Source: CAVPDG01 sp963702535
GTDB taxonomy: Bacteria > Chloroflexota > Anaerolineae > Anaerolineales > UBA4823
Direction: 5' to 3'
Assembly: GCA_963702535.1 (NCBI GenBank)
Contig: CAVPDG010000025.1
Location: forward strand, 240,556-304,555
Length of the DNA stretch: 64,000 nt
Part shown: positions 31,516 through 41,800 of the stretch, one piece after another
Position numbering within the stretch: position 1 is the stretch's first letter
How the letters are laid out: each line of letters starts with the position of its first letter
Translations under genes and position numbers: made by a program
The notes under the pieces: generated by a model
The model's database searches: none
The model's input: the letters and a program-made list of their open reading frames with translations, nothing else
Told to the model about the DNA's origin: nothing

Positions 31516-33084
31516 CTACGGATCCCTGCTTACAAAGGGAAGATAGGTTGTGAATGAATCCAATAAGACCGGAATATAAAACTCGATGTGCTTGATGACA
31601 AAGGGGATGTAGCTCGTATATTGCACCGGCGCGAGCGGCGTAACCGTGACATAATCCGTGATCCATACCAGGTAGCTATCCAGGACGCAAAATTTTCGCT
31701 CGTCCAGAGCAGCAACACATACTTTGTACGGGATTAACGTGCCATTCGCCACATCCAGCGGCTCAATGCCAATTTTGCTCTCCCCTTGGTCATTGGTCGG
31801 ATCCATCACATACACCCGCGGCGAGCCGTCTGGAAGGCTTAGCGTTAGCTCAGGGCGGCTGCCGCTCAGGGGCTGGTTATTCCCATACACCACGACGCCG
31901 ATGACTTGCTCCTGGTTGGGTGAGACCATGGGCAGGTCTTCCCACACCTGTATCGCCAGGTCAACCGGCTGGCTCTCATCCACCGTTGCCGTTTCACGCC
32001 TGTAAAAGAGATCCCGGTACTTCAAGCCCAGGTGCACCGGCGCGATAGAAATTTCACCCGTCCCGGAGATTTGCGCTTCCAGGCACAGGTTCCTGAAGCA
32101 CTGGCGATACGTTGTGCTGTCCAGTTGGGATAGCTGAGATACAGGCGCCCCAGCCAGCTCCATGCCCCCATGTTTCTGAATGTAGTCTATGAAATAAGGC
32201 GGCACGTTATAGCCCAACCCACCCTGCACCGGATAAAAATAGAGGTTGGTATCAACCGCAGGCGTTTGCAAGGCGTCGCCCATCAACCCCAGTTTCTCCG
32301 CAAGCGGCAGCAGCGCAACCGTGTCGGGATATTGGGGGTTGAATACCATTACCAGGTTATCGAAAATCTGCTGCATGGATCCGTCCTGGGTCAGGTATGG
32401 CTCCGTCCGGGCATAGCCGGTAAAATCCAGTCCTAAGCGCGCCACTTCTTTCAGGAAGGGGACCGCTGTCTTGGTCGGCATATTAACGCGGCTGTCTTCC
32501 GGAGGGGCGTGCCGGCAATGTGCATCACACTTCCAGGCGCCGTAGGAGAGCAGCCCGACAGCATCCGCAGGGGCTCCTTCCATCCAGTAGAACCCCAGAT
32601 TCTCGAAAAACTGCTCGGTTCGGTTTTTTTCAATATTCTGATGGGCTGTGGTCAGCGGCTTTCCCACCATGGCAAGCCCGCCAAGTTCCTGGTAGAGCGA
32701 TGCAAATTTATTGTCAACCGGGTAACCCTCCACGATCAAAGCCCCGGATGCGCTATCGATACTGCCCGGCAGCTCGTAGACACCCATATCCCGTCCGATG
32801 GGCGCCAGGCGCAGGCGTTGGTCGCGCGGAGCGCCGGGATTGTACTCCATCAGCGCACGGTCAACGTACTGGTAAATGACCCCTTTGCTCTCGAAGACAG
32901 GTGAGATTGCCGGACCCAAACGCGCGATTCCCCCGTAGCGCTCGTAGAGATCGCTGAAGAGGGGATCAACCGGGTACGTACCTTCCGGTAAAGGGGTCGG
33001 CTTACCCCCTGCCTGGGTGCAGGATGCCAGCAAGAAAACGAGGAAGAAGACCAGCTTAACTGTATACGAGCGCCGCGACGTCAT
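31516..33084 (-). CDS. Lipoprotein paralog B with repeated sheath-like domains
   Basis: About 522 residues from the ATG at 33084 (ribosome site GAGGGG), with a lipoprotein signal ending LLASC. At least three repeats of a module with a D-x-x-F..LYxxxGG..xLGxPL(S/T) pattern are seen (PVDPLFSDLYERYGGIARLG; VDNKFASLYQELGGLAMVGK; YFIDYIQKHGGMELAG). Paired Cys motifs follow (AWKCDAHC; YRQCFRNLCLE). The C-terminal beta domain contains VCVAALDERKFCVLDSYLVW and a hydrophobic tail. It is the intact counterpart of paralog A next door, so the pair arose by tandem duplication. Function not recognised; extracellular binding or surface structure is a guess. Confidence 0.8.
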   Translation of the reverse strand: MTSRRSYTVKLVFFLVFLLASCTQAGGKPTPLPEGTYPVDPLFSDLYERYGGIARLGPAISPVFESKGVIYQYVDRALMEYNPGAPRDQRLRLAPIGRDMGVYELPGSIDSASGALIVEGYPVDNKFASLYQELGGLAMVGKPLTTAHQNIEKNRTEQFFENLGFYWMEGAPADAVGLLSYGAWKCDAHCRHAPPEDSRVNMPTKTAVPFLKEVARLGLDFTGYARTEPYLTQDGSMQQIFDNLVMVFNPQYPDTVALLPLAEKLGLMGDALQTPAVDTNLYFYPVQGGLGYNVPPYFIDYIQKHGGMELAGAPVSQLSQLDSTTYRQCFRNLCLEAQISGTGEISIAPVHLGLKYRDLFYRRETATVDESQPVDLAIQVWEDLPMVSPNQEQVIGVVVYGNNQPLSGSRPELTLSLPDGSPRVYVMDPTNDQGESKIGIEPLDVANGTLIPYKVCVAALDERKFCVLDSYLVWITDYVTVTPLAPVQYTSYIPFVIKHIEFYIPVLLDSFTTYLPFVSRDP

Positions 33085-33213
33085 CCAATCCCCTCGATAT
33101 CGATTATCCTCTCGCGCGATTGCAGAACTATAGCATATTAGCAATATTATACCACAATTTTTGCTGGTACATTTCTTGCATCATCTGATACACACCACCC
33201 GGGAGAGATACCG

Positions 33214-34570
33214 ATGAATCCGGAGAAATCCACCATTCAGAAAAACCGCCTCGGCTTTCATTACTACCCTGATACCCGCCATTATACCGATAGCGACCTG
33301 CGCACCTGGTTGCCTGTGCTGGATCAGTTGGGGGCAAAATGGCTTACCCTGGTCGCCCCAAGAGATCGGGCGATCCCTGAAGCGTTCATCACCGGTCTCG
33401 TACAGGCAGGCATTCAGCCGGTGCTGCATTTCCATTTCGCGCCGGCATCTCCCCCAGCGCCGGAAGAGATGTCGCTGCTCTTCTCCAGCTATGCGCGCTG
33501 GGGAGTGCGCTACGCAGCCATCTTCGACCGACCGAATATGAAAGCAGCCTGGAATGCATCCACCTGGGCGCAGACCGATCTCGTCGAGAGATTCCTGGAT
33601 ACCTTCATTCCATTGGCTGAAGCCGCCCGCCAGGCGGGTTTAACTCCGGTCTTCCCGCCCCTGGAGCCCGGCGGTGATTACTGGGATACATCCTTCTTGC
33701 TCGCAGCATTTCGCGGCATGCAACGCCGTGGCAACCTGCAGTTGCTTGAGTCCATGGCTCTAGGAGCCTACGCCTGGGTCGGGGAACACCCCTTGGATTG
33801 GGGCGCAGGCGGTCCAGAACGTTGGCCCGGGACGCGACCCTATTTCACGCCATCAGACCAGCAAGACCAGCGCGGCTTCTTCATCTCTGATTGGTACATA
33901 GCCATCGCACAGGCTGTATTGCACAGGTCACCGGATGTTCTGCTGCTAGGCGCCGGTTATCGCATCGGCGCTGGGATTGGATATCGCCTCATCCGTAGAC
34001 GAGATCTACCAGCATACACGCCAAAATCTGGCGTTGGTCAAGCTGGTACAAGATCAACAAATTACAGACGAAGAAACCCAACCCGGGGAAAAGATCTCAG
34101 CAAAAGTGCTGGCATGCAATTTCTGGCTGCTGGCTTGTTCGCCGGATGAGCCAGAAGCTGGAAATGCCTGGTTCCAAGCCGATGGCAGCGTGCTACCCAT
34201 CGTTGAAGCGCTTTACCCAACCGCGCCGGAACAACCGCAACCGGAAACGCAGGAAGAGGAGTTTCCGCCATTCGACGAGCCCCATCCTGCGCAAGTGAAT
34301 TACCCCATTGAGCACTACCTTCTCCTACCCCTATACGAATGGGGTGTGGTGGAATGGCATCTGGATGCCATCCGTCCTTATATCCTCCGGCACCAACCCA
34401 CCATCGGCTTCAACCTGGCTGAAGCCATGCTCGCCAGGCACGTTACCTTGCTGGGTGGAGAGCAAACATTTCCTGCGGAAGATATCGAAAGGCTGCGCCA
34501 GGCTGGCTGTGCGGTCGAGCTCGTGAGTGGAGATGGCACAAGTATTGCAACACAGATGGCAGTCCTTTAA
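33214..34570 (+). CDS. TIM-barrel (glycoside-hydrolase-like) protein (frame break)
   Basis: About 450 residues, no signal peptide. The N-terminus reads like a beta/alpha barrel of the GH type (LGFHYYPDTRHYTDSDLRTW, GAKWLTLVAPRD, GIQPVLHFHFAP, RYAAIFDRPNM, PVFPPLEPGGDYW). A Pro/Glu-rich linker follows the barrel (residues about 330-355), then a small C-terminal domain (HYLLLPLYEWGVVEWHLDAI). One frame break is at about 33975. It heads the ftsZ-TPR-CHAT cluster, 26 nt before ftsZ. No catalytic Glu pair is certain; substrate unknown. Confidence 0.65.
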
Positions 34571-34596
34571 CGATTTGGCTTACAGGAGAATTCGAG

Positions 34597-35808
34597 ATGA
34601 TGCTGACCAATCACTACCAACCCGAACCGGAGAACTACCATAAGCCCATCCTGAAAGTTTTGGGGCTTGGTGGCGGTGGATGTAACGCCATTGCCCGCAT
34701 GATGGAGCTCGGCATCCGCGGCGTCGATTATGTTGCCGCGAATACCGACCACCAGGCGTTAGAGGCTAACCCGGCGCCCGTGAAAATCCAGCTGGGTCCC
34801 AAAGTCACGCGTGGATTGGGCGCAGGTGGAGATCCCCGGATCGGAGAGGAAGCCGCCAAGGAGAGCGCCCGCGAGATCGCTGCGGCGTTGAGCGGCGCGG
34901 AGATGGTCTTCATGACCGCCGGCATGGGTGGCGGGACTGGCACAGGCTCCATCCCGGTAGCGGCTGAAATTGTACGCTCGCTAGGGGCTGTGGCAATCGC
35001 GGTAGTGACCATGCCGTTCACCTTCGAGATCGGTCGCCGTCAAAAGAACGCCGCTGAAGGCGTAGCCAAGCTGCGCCAACGCACGAATACATTGATCGCC
35101 ATCCCCAACGACCGGTTGCTCTACGTCGCGCCTCAAAACCTGCCCCTTGAGATGGCGTTCAGACTGGCAGACGATGTCCTCCGCCAGGCTGTGCAAGGAA
35201 TCTCAGAGCTGATTACTGAAACCGGGATGATCAATGTCGATTTTGCCCATATCCGCAGGTTGATCCGCATGGGCGGCGGGGCGATGATGTCGATGGGACA
35301 CGGGCACGGCGAGAACAAAACCAGAAAAGCCCTGGAACAAGCCCTGCACCATCCTCTGCTGGAGACTGTATCCCTGGATAGCGCAGCAGGCGTGATCGCC
35401 AACTTCACCGGCGGAGACGACCTGACCCTTTTCGAAGTCCAGGACGCCCTCACCTACTTGCAGGAGCTGACCACGGGTCAAACAGAGATTGTCATGGGCG
35501 TCATCAACGATAAGCGCCTGGAAGACCGCGTGCAGGTCACCCTCGTCATTACGGGACTTGGCGCCACCACGCTGGAACAGGCGATGTCGGATATATCCCG
35601 CTCCGAGAGAGACAATTCGCGATCTGAGAGAGAGATTTCCCGCCCGGAAAAAGTAGAGCGAGTGATTGTGAAAGCAGAAGAACCTCCCCAACTGCCTCCC
35701 ACCCCTATGCCCAAACCTATGCCCCTTCAGCAACCGGTGAACGAAGCCACTTATACCAATCTGGACTTACCGGCATTCCTGCGCCGTAGGGCTCGTTTTG
35801 CGGGGTAA
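34597..35808 (+). CDS. ftsZ: FtsZ, cell-division tubulin homolog with altered T7 loop
   Basis: A 403-residue GTPase. The glycine-rich N-terminal loop LGGGGCNAIARM, the tubulin signature GGGTGTGS (residues 111-118) and a C-terminal DLPAFLRRR tail, like the FtsZ conserved peptide that binds FtsA/ZipA/SepF, all support FtsZ. The T7 synergy loop reads NVDFAHIRRL. Asp215 (E. coli Asp209) is kept, but the residue equivalent to E. coli Asp212 is His218. That Asp helps hydrolyse GTP of the next subunit, so filament turnover may differ. It may be a second FtsZ. It sits in a collinear cluster, not in a dcw operon. Confidence 0.88.
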   Translation: MMLTNHYQPEPENYHKPILKVLGLGGGGCNAIARMMELGIRGVDYVAANTDHQALEANPAPVKIQLGPKVTRGLGAGGDPRIGEEAAKESAREIAAALSGAEMVFMTAGMGGGTGTGSIPVAAEIVRSLGAVAIAVVTMPFTFEIGRRQKNAAEGVAKLRQRTNTLIAIPNDRLLYVAPQNLPLEMAFRLADDVLRQAVQGISELITETGMINVDFAHIRRLIRMGGGAMMSMGHGHGENKTRKALEQALHHPLLETVSLDSAAGVIANFTGGDDLTLFEVQDALTYLQELTTGQTEIVMGVINDKRLEDRVQVTLVITGLGATTLEQAMSDISRSERDNSRSEREISRPEKVERVIVKAEEPPQLPPTPMPKPMPLQQPVNEATYTNLDLPAFLRRRARFAG

Positions 35809-35811
35809 GTC

Positions 35812-36059
35812 ATGGACCCCAAAGTATTAAAAACCGTCGTCGCCCAGGTGCAAAGGCGCTTCCCGGAGTTCGCTGGCTCTCAGCCAAAGGTGCGCCAGCA
35901 GAACGCGCCGCAAGCGAAACCGCCCGCCCCACCTACCTGCTGACTTTTCAGAGCAGCGCTAAGGTTGCCAGCAGCAATGGCGGTAAAACGATGCCGCGCT
36001 GGGTGCGCGTCGTCGTATCCGAAAAAGGGAAGATCATCAAGATCACCACCTCACGGTAA
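35812..36059 (+). CDS. Small protein after ftsZ (frame break)
   Basis: Begins MDPKVLKTVVAQVQRRFPEF four nt after the ftsZ stop. As read it stops after about 43 codons. In the next frame it continues YLLTFQSSAKVASSNGGKTM..RWVRVVVSEKGKIIKITTSR to a TAA at 36057-36059, giving about 82 residues with one base lost or gained near 35935. Basic C-terminal beta strands; no membrane segment. Function unknown; the tight link to ftsZ suggests a related role. Confidence 0.55.
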
Positions 36060-36090
36060 CCAGGTCGAACATATATCGCCCAAATCCGCT

Positions 36091-36300
36091 ATGCATACCC
36101 GTCAATTCTCTGCCCGGCTTCAAGTATTTTTCTGGACGATCATCATCCGCTTGATCAGTGATTCACGGCTTGCACAGCAGTGCTTGCAGCAGTTGTACGA
36201 GCTTAAAGATGCAAAAGCTGCCTCGCTCGTCAAAGTCTCGCTGGTTTGTTTAGGAGCGGGCATCTTGCTTGGTTACTTGCTGGGTGTGGCAGGGATTTAG
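36091..36300 (+). CDS. Small membrane protein
   Basis: A 69-residue frame with a basic, helical N-terminal part and a C-terminal membrane helix (LVCLGAGILLGYLLGVAGI). No clear ribosome site precedes the ATG. It is collinear with the neighbours. Function unknown. Confidence 0.45.
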   Translation: MHTRQFSARLQVFFWTIIIRLISDSRLAQQCLQQLYELKDAKAASLVKVSLVCLGAGILLGYLLGVAGI

Positions 36301-36334
36301 CGCCCTCTCGGCTGGTGCCAGCGCCTGATAACCG

Positions 36335-37440
36335 ATGATAGCTACCAAGACGAAATCGCTCTCCCGGCTCATCACCTTCGGGTTGCTCCTGATTTGCCTC
36401 ATCGCCTTTCCAAAACCCGCGGCGGGGTACAGCGGCACCCCCGATTCGCCGAAATTTGGCTATGGCGCGCGGCTGGACCCTTATGGTGAAGATGTCGCGC
36501 TGGCGCTCAAAGCCGCTGCCAGCATTGGGATAGACTGGATCGCGGTGGATATCGATTGGGCGCGAGTGTGGCCCGACCGGAATAGTGACCCAGACCTGAT
36601 GCGTTGGATTTCGTCATGCAAAAAGCCAGCCGTTATGAGCTGGGAATGCTTGTCTCAATAACCAATCCTCCCCGCTGGGCAGTCACCGCAAAGGGACCCG
36701 ACCAGGCAGCCACCATCCGCCTTGTACTCTTGCTGGCGCAACGCTACCCGCAAAACCAACTGTCCATCGAGCTCTTCCCCGCTGCCAACACTGCGCAGGG
36801 CTGGGGAGCCGCGCCTGATCCCAGTGCTTACAACAACCTGCTCAAGGCGTGTTGGAGCGCACTACAATCGAGCGGCAGCCCGGTGCTGTTAGTTGCCGGT
36901 GGGCTTGAACCGCTTACATCTAAGCCGTCGAACGGGGATATGGACGACCTGGTATTCCTGAGCAAACTGTACAGGTCTGGCGCCGGAGGCTTTATGCCCG
37001 TCGTCAGCCTGCGCTTGCCTGCGGTGACAGCAGACGTTCTAGCAGACCCAGGCGATGGATCAGCGCTGGTCTTGCGTCACTACGAAGCAATCCGCAAAGT
37101 GATGACCCAATACAACCACAGCTCGGGCTTGATCTGGGTCACCGGCTATACCTGCCCGGCTCAAGATCTCCGCACAGTGAATGAGCAGGCTGAGTGGATC
37201 CAGCAGTCCTACCAATTAATGCGCTCGCAATTATATATCGGCGCGGCTTTCTACGATGGTCTCAACCCGCCAGCTACCCACCCGCAACCGGGCCACCTTT
37301 ACCTTGTCCGGAAAGATGGCGCCAAGATCAGCCTGCACCCTGCGCTGGCAACCCTAGCTCAGTTCATCACATTGGACCGTACCGGGCAAACCATACCCAA
37401 CCTCCAGCCGGCGGAAATCACTCCCACAGGTAATAAATAA
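36335..37440 (+). CDS. Secreted TIM-barrel (GH-like) protein (frame break)
   Basis: About 365 residues with an N-terminal signal (LITFGLLLICLIAFPKPAAG), then a barrel-like region: FGYGARLDPYGEDVALALK, AASIGIDWIAVDIDWARVWP, LGMLVSITNPPRWAV, PVLLVAGGLEPLT, SSGLIWVTGYTCPAQD. A frame break lies at about 36600-36610 (MRWI... to MDFVMQKASRYE). The layout is like GH39/GH5-type extracellular proteins, but catalytic residues are not evident. Its last base is shared with the next gene start. Confidence 0.65.
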
Positions 37441-38319
37441 TGGAAAACGAATCCTTCGCGCCTTCTAAAAATAGCCAGGTTGACCGGGACCATCCTGCTC
37501 TTTCTACTGATCTTTACTTTCAGCCTGTGGCTCGGGCGCGGAATTGGGACCACTACCCGGCGGTCTGTTCTGGCAGCCATCTCCTCCAGCTCAAGGCATT
37601 CCAGATCCGTCGCGCAAGAATTGAAGCAAGCGAAACACAATCTCTCGCAGACAAAAGTAGCCGCACAACGCGCGAGTGATGCCCGGCAGGAAGCGCCAGG
37701 TCGCCAACGGAATATCCTTCTGATCGGCGTCGATAGCCTCCAGTCAGAAGCGCCGCGTCTCGAGGGGGTATGGATGGTTTTATACCTGCGCGATACCCCG
37801 CACTTCATGCTACTGCCCGTCTACCCCAGCCAGACGCAGAATCAGGATAACCCAGCCCTCATCGATCAAAACCTGGCTCGTCTCTTCAGCCTCGAGGATG
37901 AGCAAACACCCAATCCCTTGTTTTTACAGGCGCTCAAGGATAAGCAGCTCTGGTGGGATGGCTTCATCGTCCTGGATAAATCGGCATTGGTTGAGATCCT
38001 GGCATTAACCTCGTCCGGCAATGCAACCACCAGCCTTAGCCAGCAGCAGGCAGCCACCAACCTTACGAATGTTGAGGAAGCGCCTATGCGCTCTCTGCTT
38101 GGGCAAGCTCAGCTCGCCCAAGAATTGTGCCGGAGCTCCGGAGCAATGCTGGCTTCTGATAAAAGCCGCCTCCCCGGCTTGCTGGTACAGGCTTCAGCCC
38201 ATCTCCGCACCGACCTGGACCTGATAACGATGGCTGCTGAGATCGTCGAGGCATTGCACCGCGGCGGCGGGGTCTCTTGCGAGTTCCCGTCCCTGGCATC
38301 TGCCCCCAACTTGCACTAA
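37440..38319 (+). CDS. LCP-like (LytR-CpsA-Psr-related) membrane protein (frame break)
   Basis: About 290 residues. The start at 37440 overlaps the previous stop. A break at about 37465 then shifts into a membrane helix (TGTILLFLLIFTFSLWLG), a coiled segment and an extracytoplasmic domain with NILLIGVDSLQSEAPRLEGV and LRDTPHFMLLPVYPSQ, which resembles the first strands of LCP domains that attach glycopolymers to peptidoglycan. The usual arginines of the LCP active site are not clear, so it may be degenerate. It fits an envelope or division theme with ftsZ. Confidence 0.5.
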
Positions 38320-38461
38320 AACTCGTCTTCACCAAAGCCTCTGAAGAAGTTAACAAGTTAAACGAGGGGTATCCACTGGGATGTTCGGAACGGGCATAAT
38401 TCTTGCATCACATAGAGTTGGTGGTGCACACATTCAGCTACTATTCACCAGCGAGGTTGCT

Positions 38462-38788
38462 ATGGACCCTACTTTTACCTTCGAGCTTCTCCTGATTATG
38501 GCTTTCTCCCTGTTCGTTTTGGGTATGTTGACAACCATAACCGGTATCCTGATCCTGACGACACGGGTTACCAATAAAGACCTGCGTACCATAGCCAGCC
38601 AGACGAGCCGCCTGGCGCAAAAAGGCTTGGCAGAAGAAGTAGCTGGTCTGGTAGGAAACGCCTCCTCGCTTCTAGATGCGATGAACCAGCTCGTGCGCAC
38701 GACGGCTGGCGTGGGAGTTTTCCTGACCTTATTCGGCATGTGCATGATCTGTGCTGCGGGTTGGCTTGCCCTAAGAATTTACCCTTGA
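38462..38788 (+). CDS. Two-helix small membrane protein
   Basis: About 108 residues from MDPTFTFELLL. Two membrane helices (about 7-32 and 83-105) flank a cytoplasmic amphipathic segment (NKDLRTIASQTSRLAQKGLA). The more upstream in-frame start at 38381 lacks support. Function unknown; it lies 14 nt before the giant TPR gene, so it is probably co-expressed. Confidence 0.6.
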   Translation: MDPTFTFELLLIMAFSLFVLGMLTTITGILILTTRVTNKDLRTIASQTSRLAQKGLAEEVAGLVGNASSLLDAMNQLVRTTAGVGVFLTLFGMCMICAAGWLALRIYP

Positions 38789-38802
38789 ATAATGGAGCGC
38801 CC

Positions 38803-41800
38803 ATGAGCTCTTCAACCAGTGTTTTCATCCGTCAGATACAACGGGTCTTCCCTGAAACGGTCTGGCATTGGCTCATCAGAGCCTTGCGCCACGACCCGCT
38901 GGTCTGGGAATTCCTGATTTCAGAAGCTGGTCAAAAAAGCGTTGATCTCAGCTCTGGGCGCCAGGAATCGCTCTCCCCGGCTAATCTGGCGTTGCTTGCC
39001 ATGCATTATCCGATCAGCGCGGAGAGCCTGCGTGAAGAGCCTATGCAGCCGGTGGACCTGGAAAACCTGGAGCTCCCCGCAGGCGAGCCAGGTCTCACCC
39101 TGGCGCAGGCAGGCAAAGACGCTCTCTGCCTGCGTGAGCGACGCCGTCTGTTAGGCAGTTGGAATGGGCTGAACAATGATCTGCTCGCGCTCTCCCCGAC
39201 AGCGGTCGCATGTCTATTCGGCATGCTCTCTGATCCTCAGGAGCCATTCCACGTGCTCCTGGCTGGAGCGACCAGCCAGGGCTCGCTGGAGCAGGCAGCG
39301 ACCTTGACGGCGCATGCCTTGCTCAGCAACCCCCAGTCGCCAGCCGGACAGTATGGGTTTGCCACCCAGTTATTACAGGATTTACCGCCAGCCGCTGGCT
39401 TAGAATTCATCAAAAAGGTACAGAGCTATGCTCCCCGGCTCAGCGCCGACCTGGCTGGCGACCTGGCTGCCCACCTCCAAAAAACCTCAATCACACCGCC
39501 TCCAGCCGATGAGAATGCACTCCTCGAGCAGGTCTCTGCGCTGGCGAAAGCCGCTGAGGCGGGGATACTCGCCGAACATGCCGAGCAAGCCGCACGGACG
39601 ATCGATGCTTCGATTAAAGCAGCCCGCATGCTTGAAGCCAGGTTAACTGCCCGCAAAGCCCGTTTCCTTTCAGCGCAGGGAGACGACCAGGCTGCACTCC
39701 AGGCTTGGGAGGCCGCCAGCCAGCTCGACCCGAGCTCAGCCGCTCTGGTGGGTCAGACGGCAATGGCGCTGCTCGATGCCGGTCGCACCGCCGATGCGCA
39801 AAATGTCCTGGCGTCCGCCCAGGGTCCCGCGGCGCTGATCCACATCGCCCGGGCGCGGTTGGCGTTTCTTCGCGACAATGAAGAGCAGGCGCAGTCAGAA
39901 ACCCGGCAGTCTCTGGAGCTGCTGGAGGCAGGCGATACTGAATGCGAGCCAGCGCCGCCGCTGCACACATTGCCGGCTGCCCACCTGGCAGGTCTGCTCA
40001 TGCAGCTCAACCAACCTGCCCAGGCTGCCAGAGCGGCGCAAATTGCTGCCAGCCAGGCTCCCAACGATGCCGACATCTACGCTTTGCTGGCTCGCGCTCA
40101 ATGGGCAAGCGGGGATTGGGAAGGAGCGGTAGCTGTCCAGCCAGATCTCCACTTGCCTGGAGCCATCCCGCCTGGACTTGCGGCGTGAGCTTACAGAGCG
40201 GTTGGAGCTGGCAGAAGACTGGGAAGCAGCCCTGCTAGAACGTAAAAGCCTCAACGAAAAACTGGATCCACCATCGATAGAAGACCTGCATGCCCTCAGT
40301 GAATGTGCGCTGAACGCGGGAGATGCGCGGTTGTGCTTACAGGTCTGTGAGCAGATCCTGGAGCAAGAGCCTCAAGACGGCATCGCGCTTGCCTGGCAAG
40401 GTGAAGCCCAGGCTGCTCTCGGCGAGATCGAGCCAGCACTGGAGAGCCTGCACCAGGCAATCCAGGTTGCCCCCAGCCTGGCGATCCCCTGGTTGTCTTT
40501 AGCCAAGGTTTACCAGGGCGCCAGCCAACCCCAGAAAGCCCTGGAAACGTTGCGAGCAGCCACGTATGCGGTTCCGGATGACGCCTTGATCCATCTAAAA
40601 TTGGGCGAGGCGTATATTGAAGGAGGCTCGCCAACACAGGCGCTGAGCGACCTGCGCCTGGCGGCTGAGCTTGCCGATCAGGATCAAGAGTACCCTCAAT
40701 CTGAGCTAAAAAGGCACCGCATGGCGCACCTGCGCATGATCATCGCCCTGCGGCTCGGTCAGACACTGGGACACCTGGGTCATCAAGAAGAAGCCCATCA
40801 TGTCCTGGAAGAGGCTTACAGCCAGGCGCCATCCAATCCGGAGATCGCCCGGGGATATGCCCAAGTGCTGCTGGCAGAAGGTGAGCTAACTGCAGCTCTG
40901 ATGCCCCTGGAAACCATCCTGAATAGCCAAACTGCCGATCTGGAGGCTTACCTGGACTATGCCGGATGCATAGCTCGAGCTCCACCAGCGCAATGAATGC
41001 GATATCTCGCTAGAAAAAGTCCTTCCGGCGCTCTACAAGGCGCTGGAGCTCCAACCCGCTCACCCCCAGGCGACCGCCATGCTGGGTGAGGCGCTGTTAA
41101 GCTGCGGCAAGCCGGTTGAAGCCCAGGCAGCGTTCAGCCAGGCTTTATTATCCGATCTGGGGCAGGACCCTTGCTGGCAGGTGCGCCTCTCTTTAGGTCT
41201 GGGGCAGGCAGCTATGCAGCTTGGCGAGTTTGAAACGGCAGTCGCCGCATTGCAGGAAGCCAACCGCATTGACCCCTTGAACTCGAAAATCCAGCGCTGT
41301 TTATCCCAGGCTTATCTGGAGGCAGGTCTGGCAGATGAAGCCTTCCAGTCTGCCAGGGCGGCGTTGTTGCTGGCGCCCACCGATGTCGATCTGTTGATCT
41401 GGTTCGCGGACCAGTCGATGAAATTGCATGAAAAGACGGGCTCACAGGAAGCTCAGCAAGAAGCCCTGAATGCCTTGAAGCGCGCCGCGCAGATCTCGCC
41501 CTCCCGACCAGAGCTGGCTGTAAAGCTCGGTCAGATGCAGATGAGATTCGGTGAGAATGCGCTCGCCCGCCAAACACTCTTGCAATTAATCGCTGAGGAT
41601 GAGACGGATGGCTGTTCGCAAGCCACAGTCAAAGACTACCAGATTGCCGCGCAGTGCCTGGTGCAGCTAGGAGATGCCAGCGCGGCTGTTATTTGCCTCG
41701 AAAGGGCGATCGAGCTGACGGGCAAGAGGGATGCCGGAACGCTCAGCCTGCTTACAGACCTGGCAATCGCCCGCAACCGGGCGGGAGATCAAGCTGGCGC

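Noticed and set aside
40150..40230. TGA at about 40186 in the giant TPR gene as selenocysteine
   Set aside because: The sequence after the TGA in the same frame does not continue the repeat; the next frame does. It is a frame shift.
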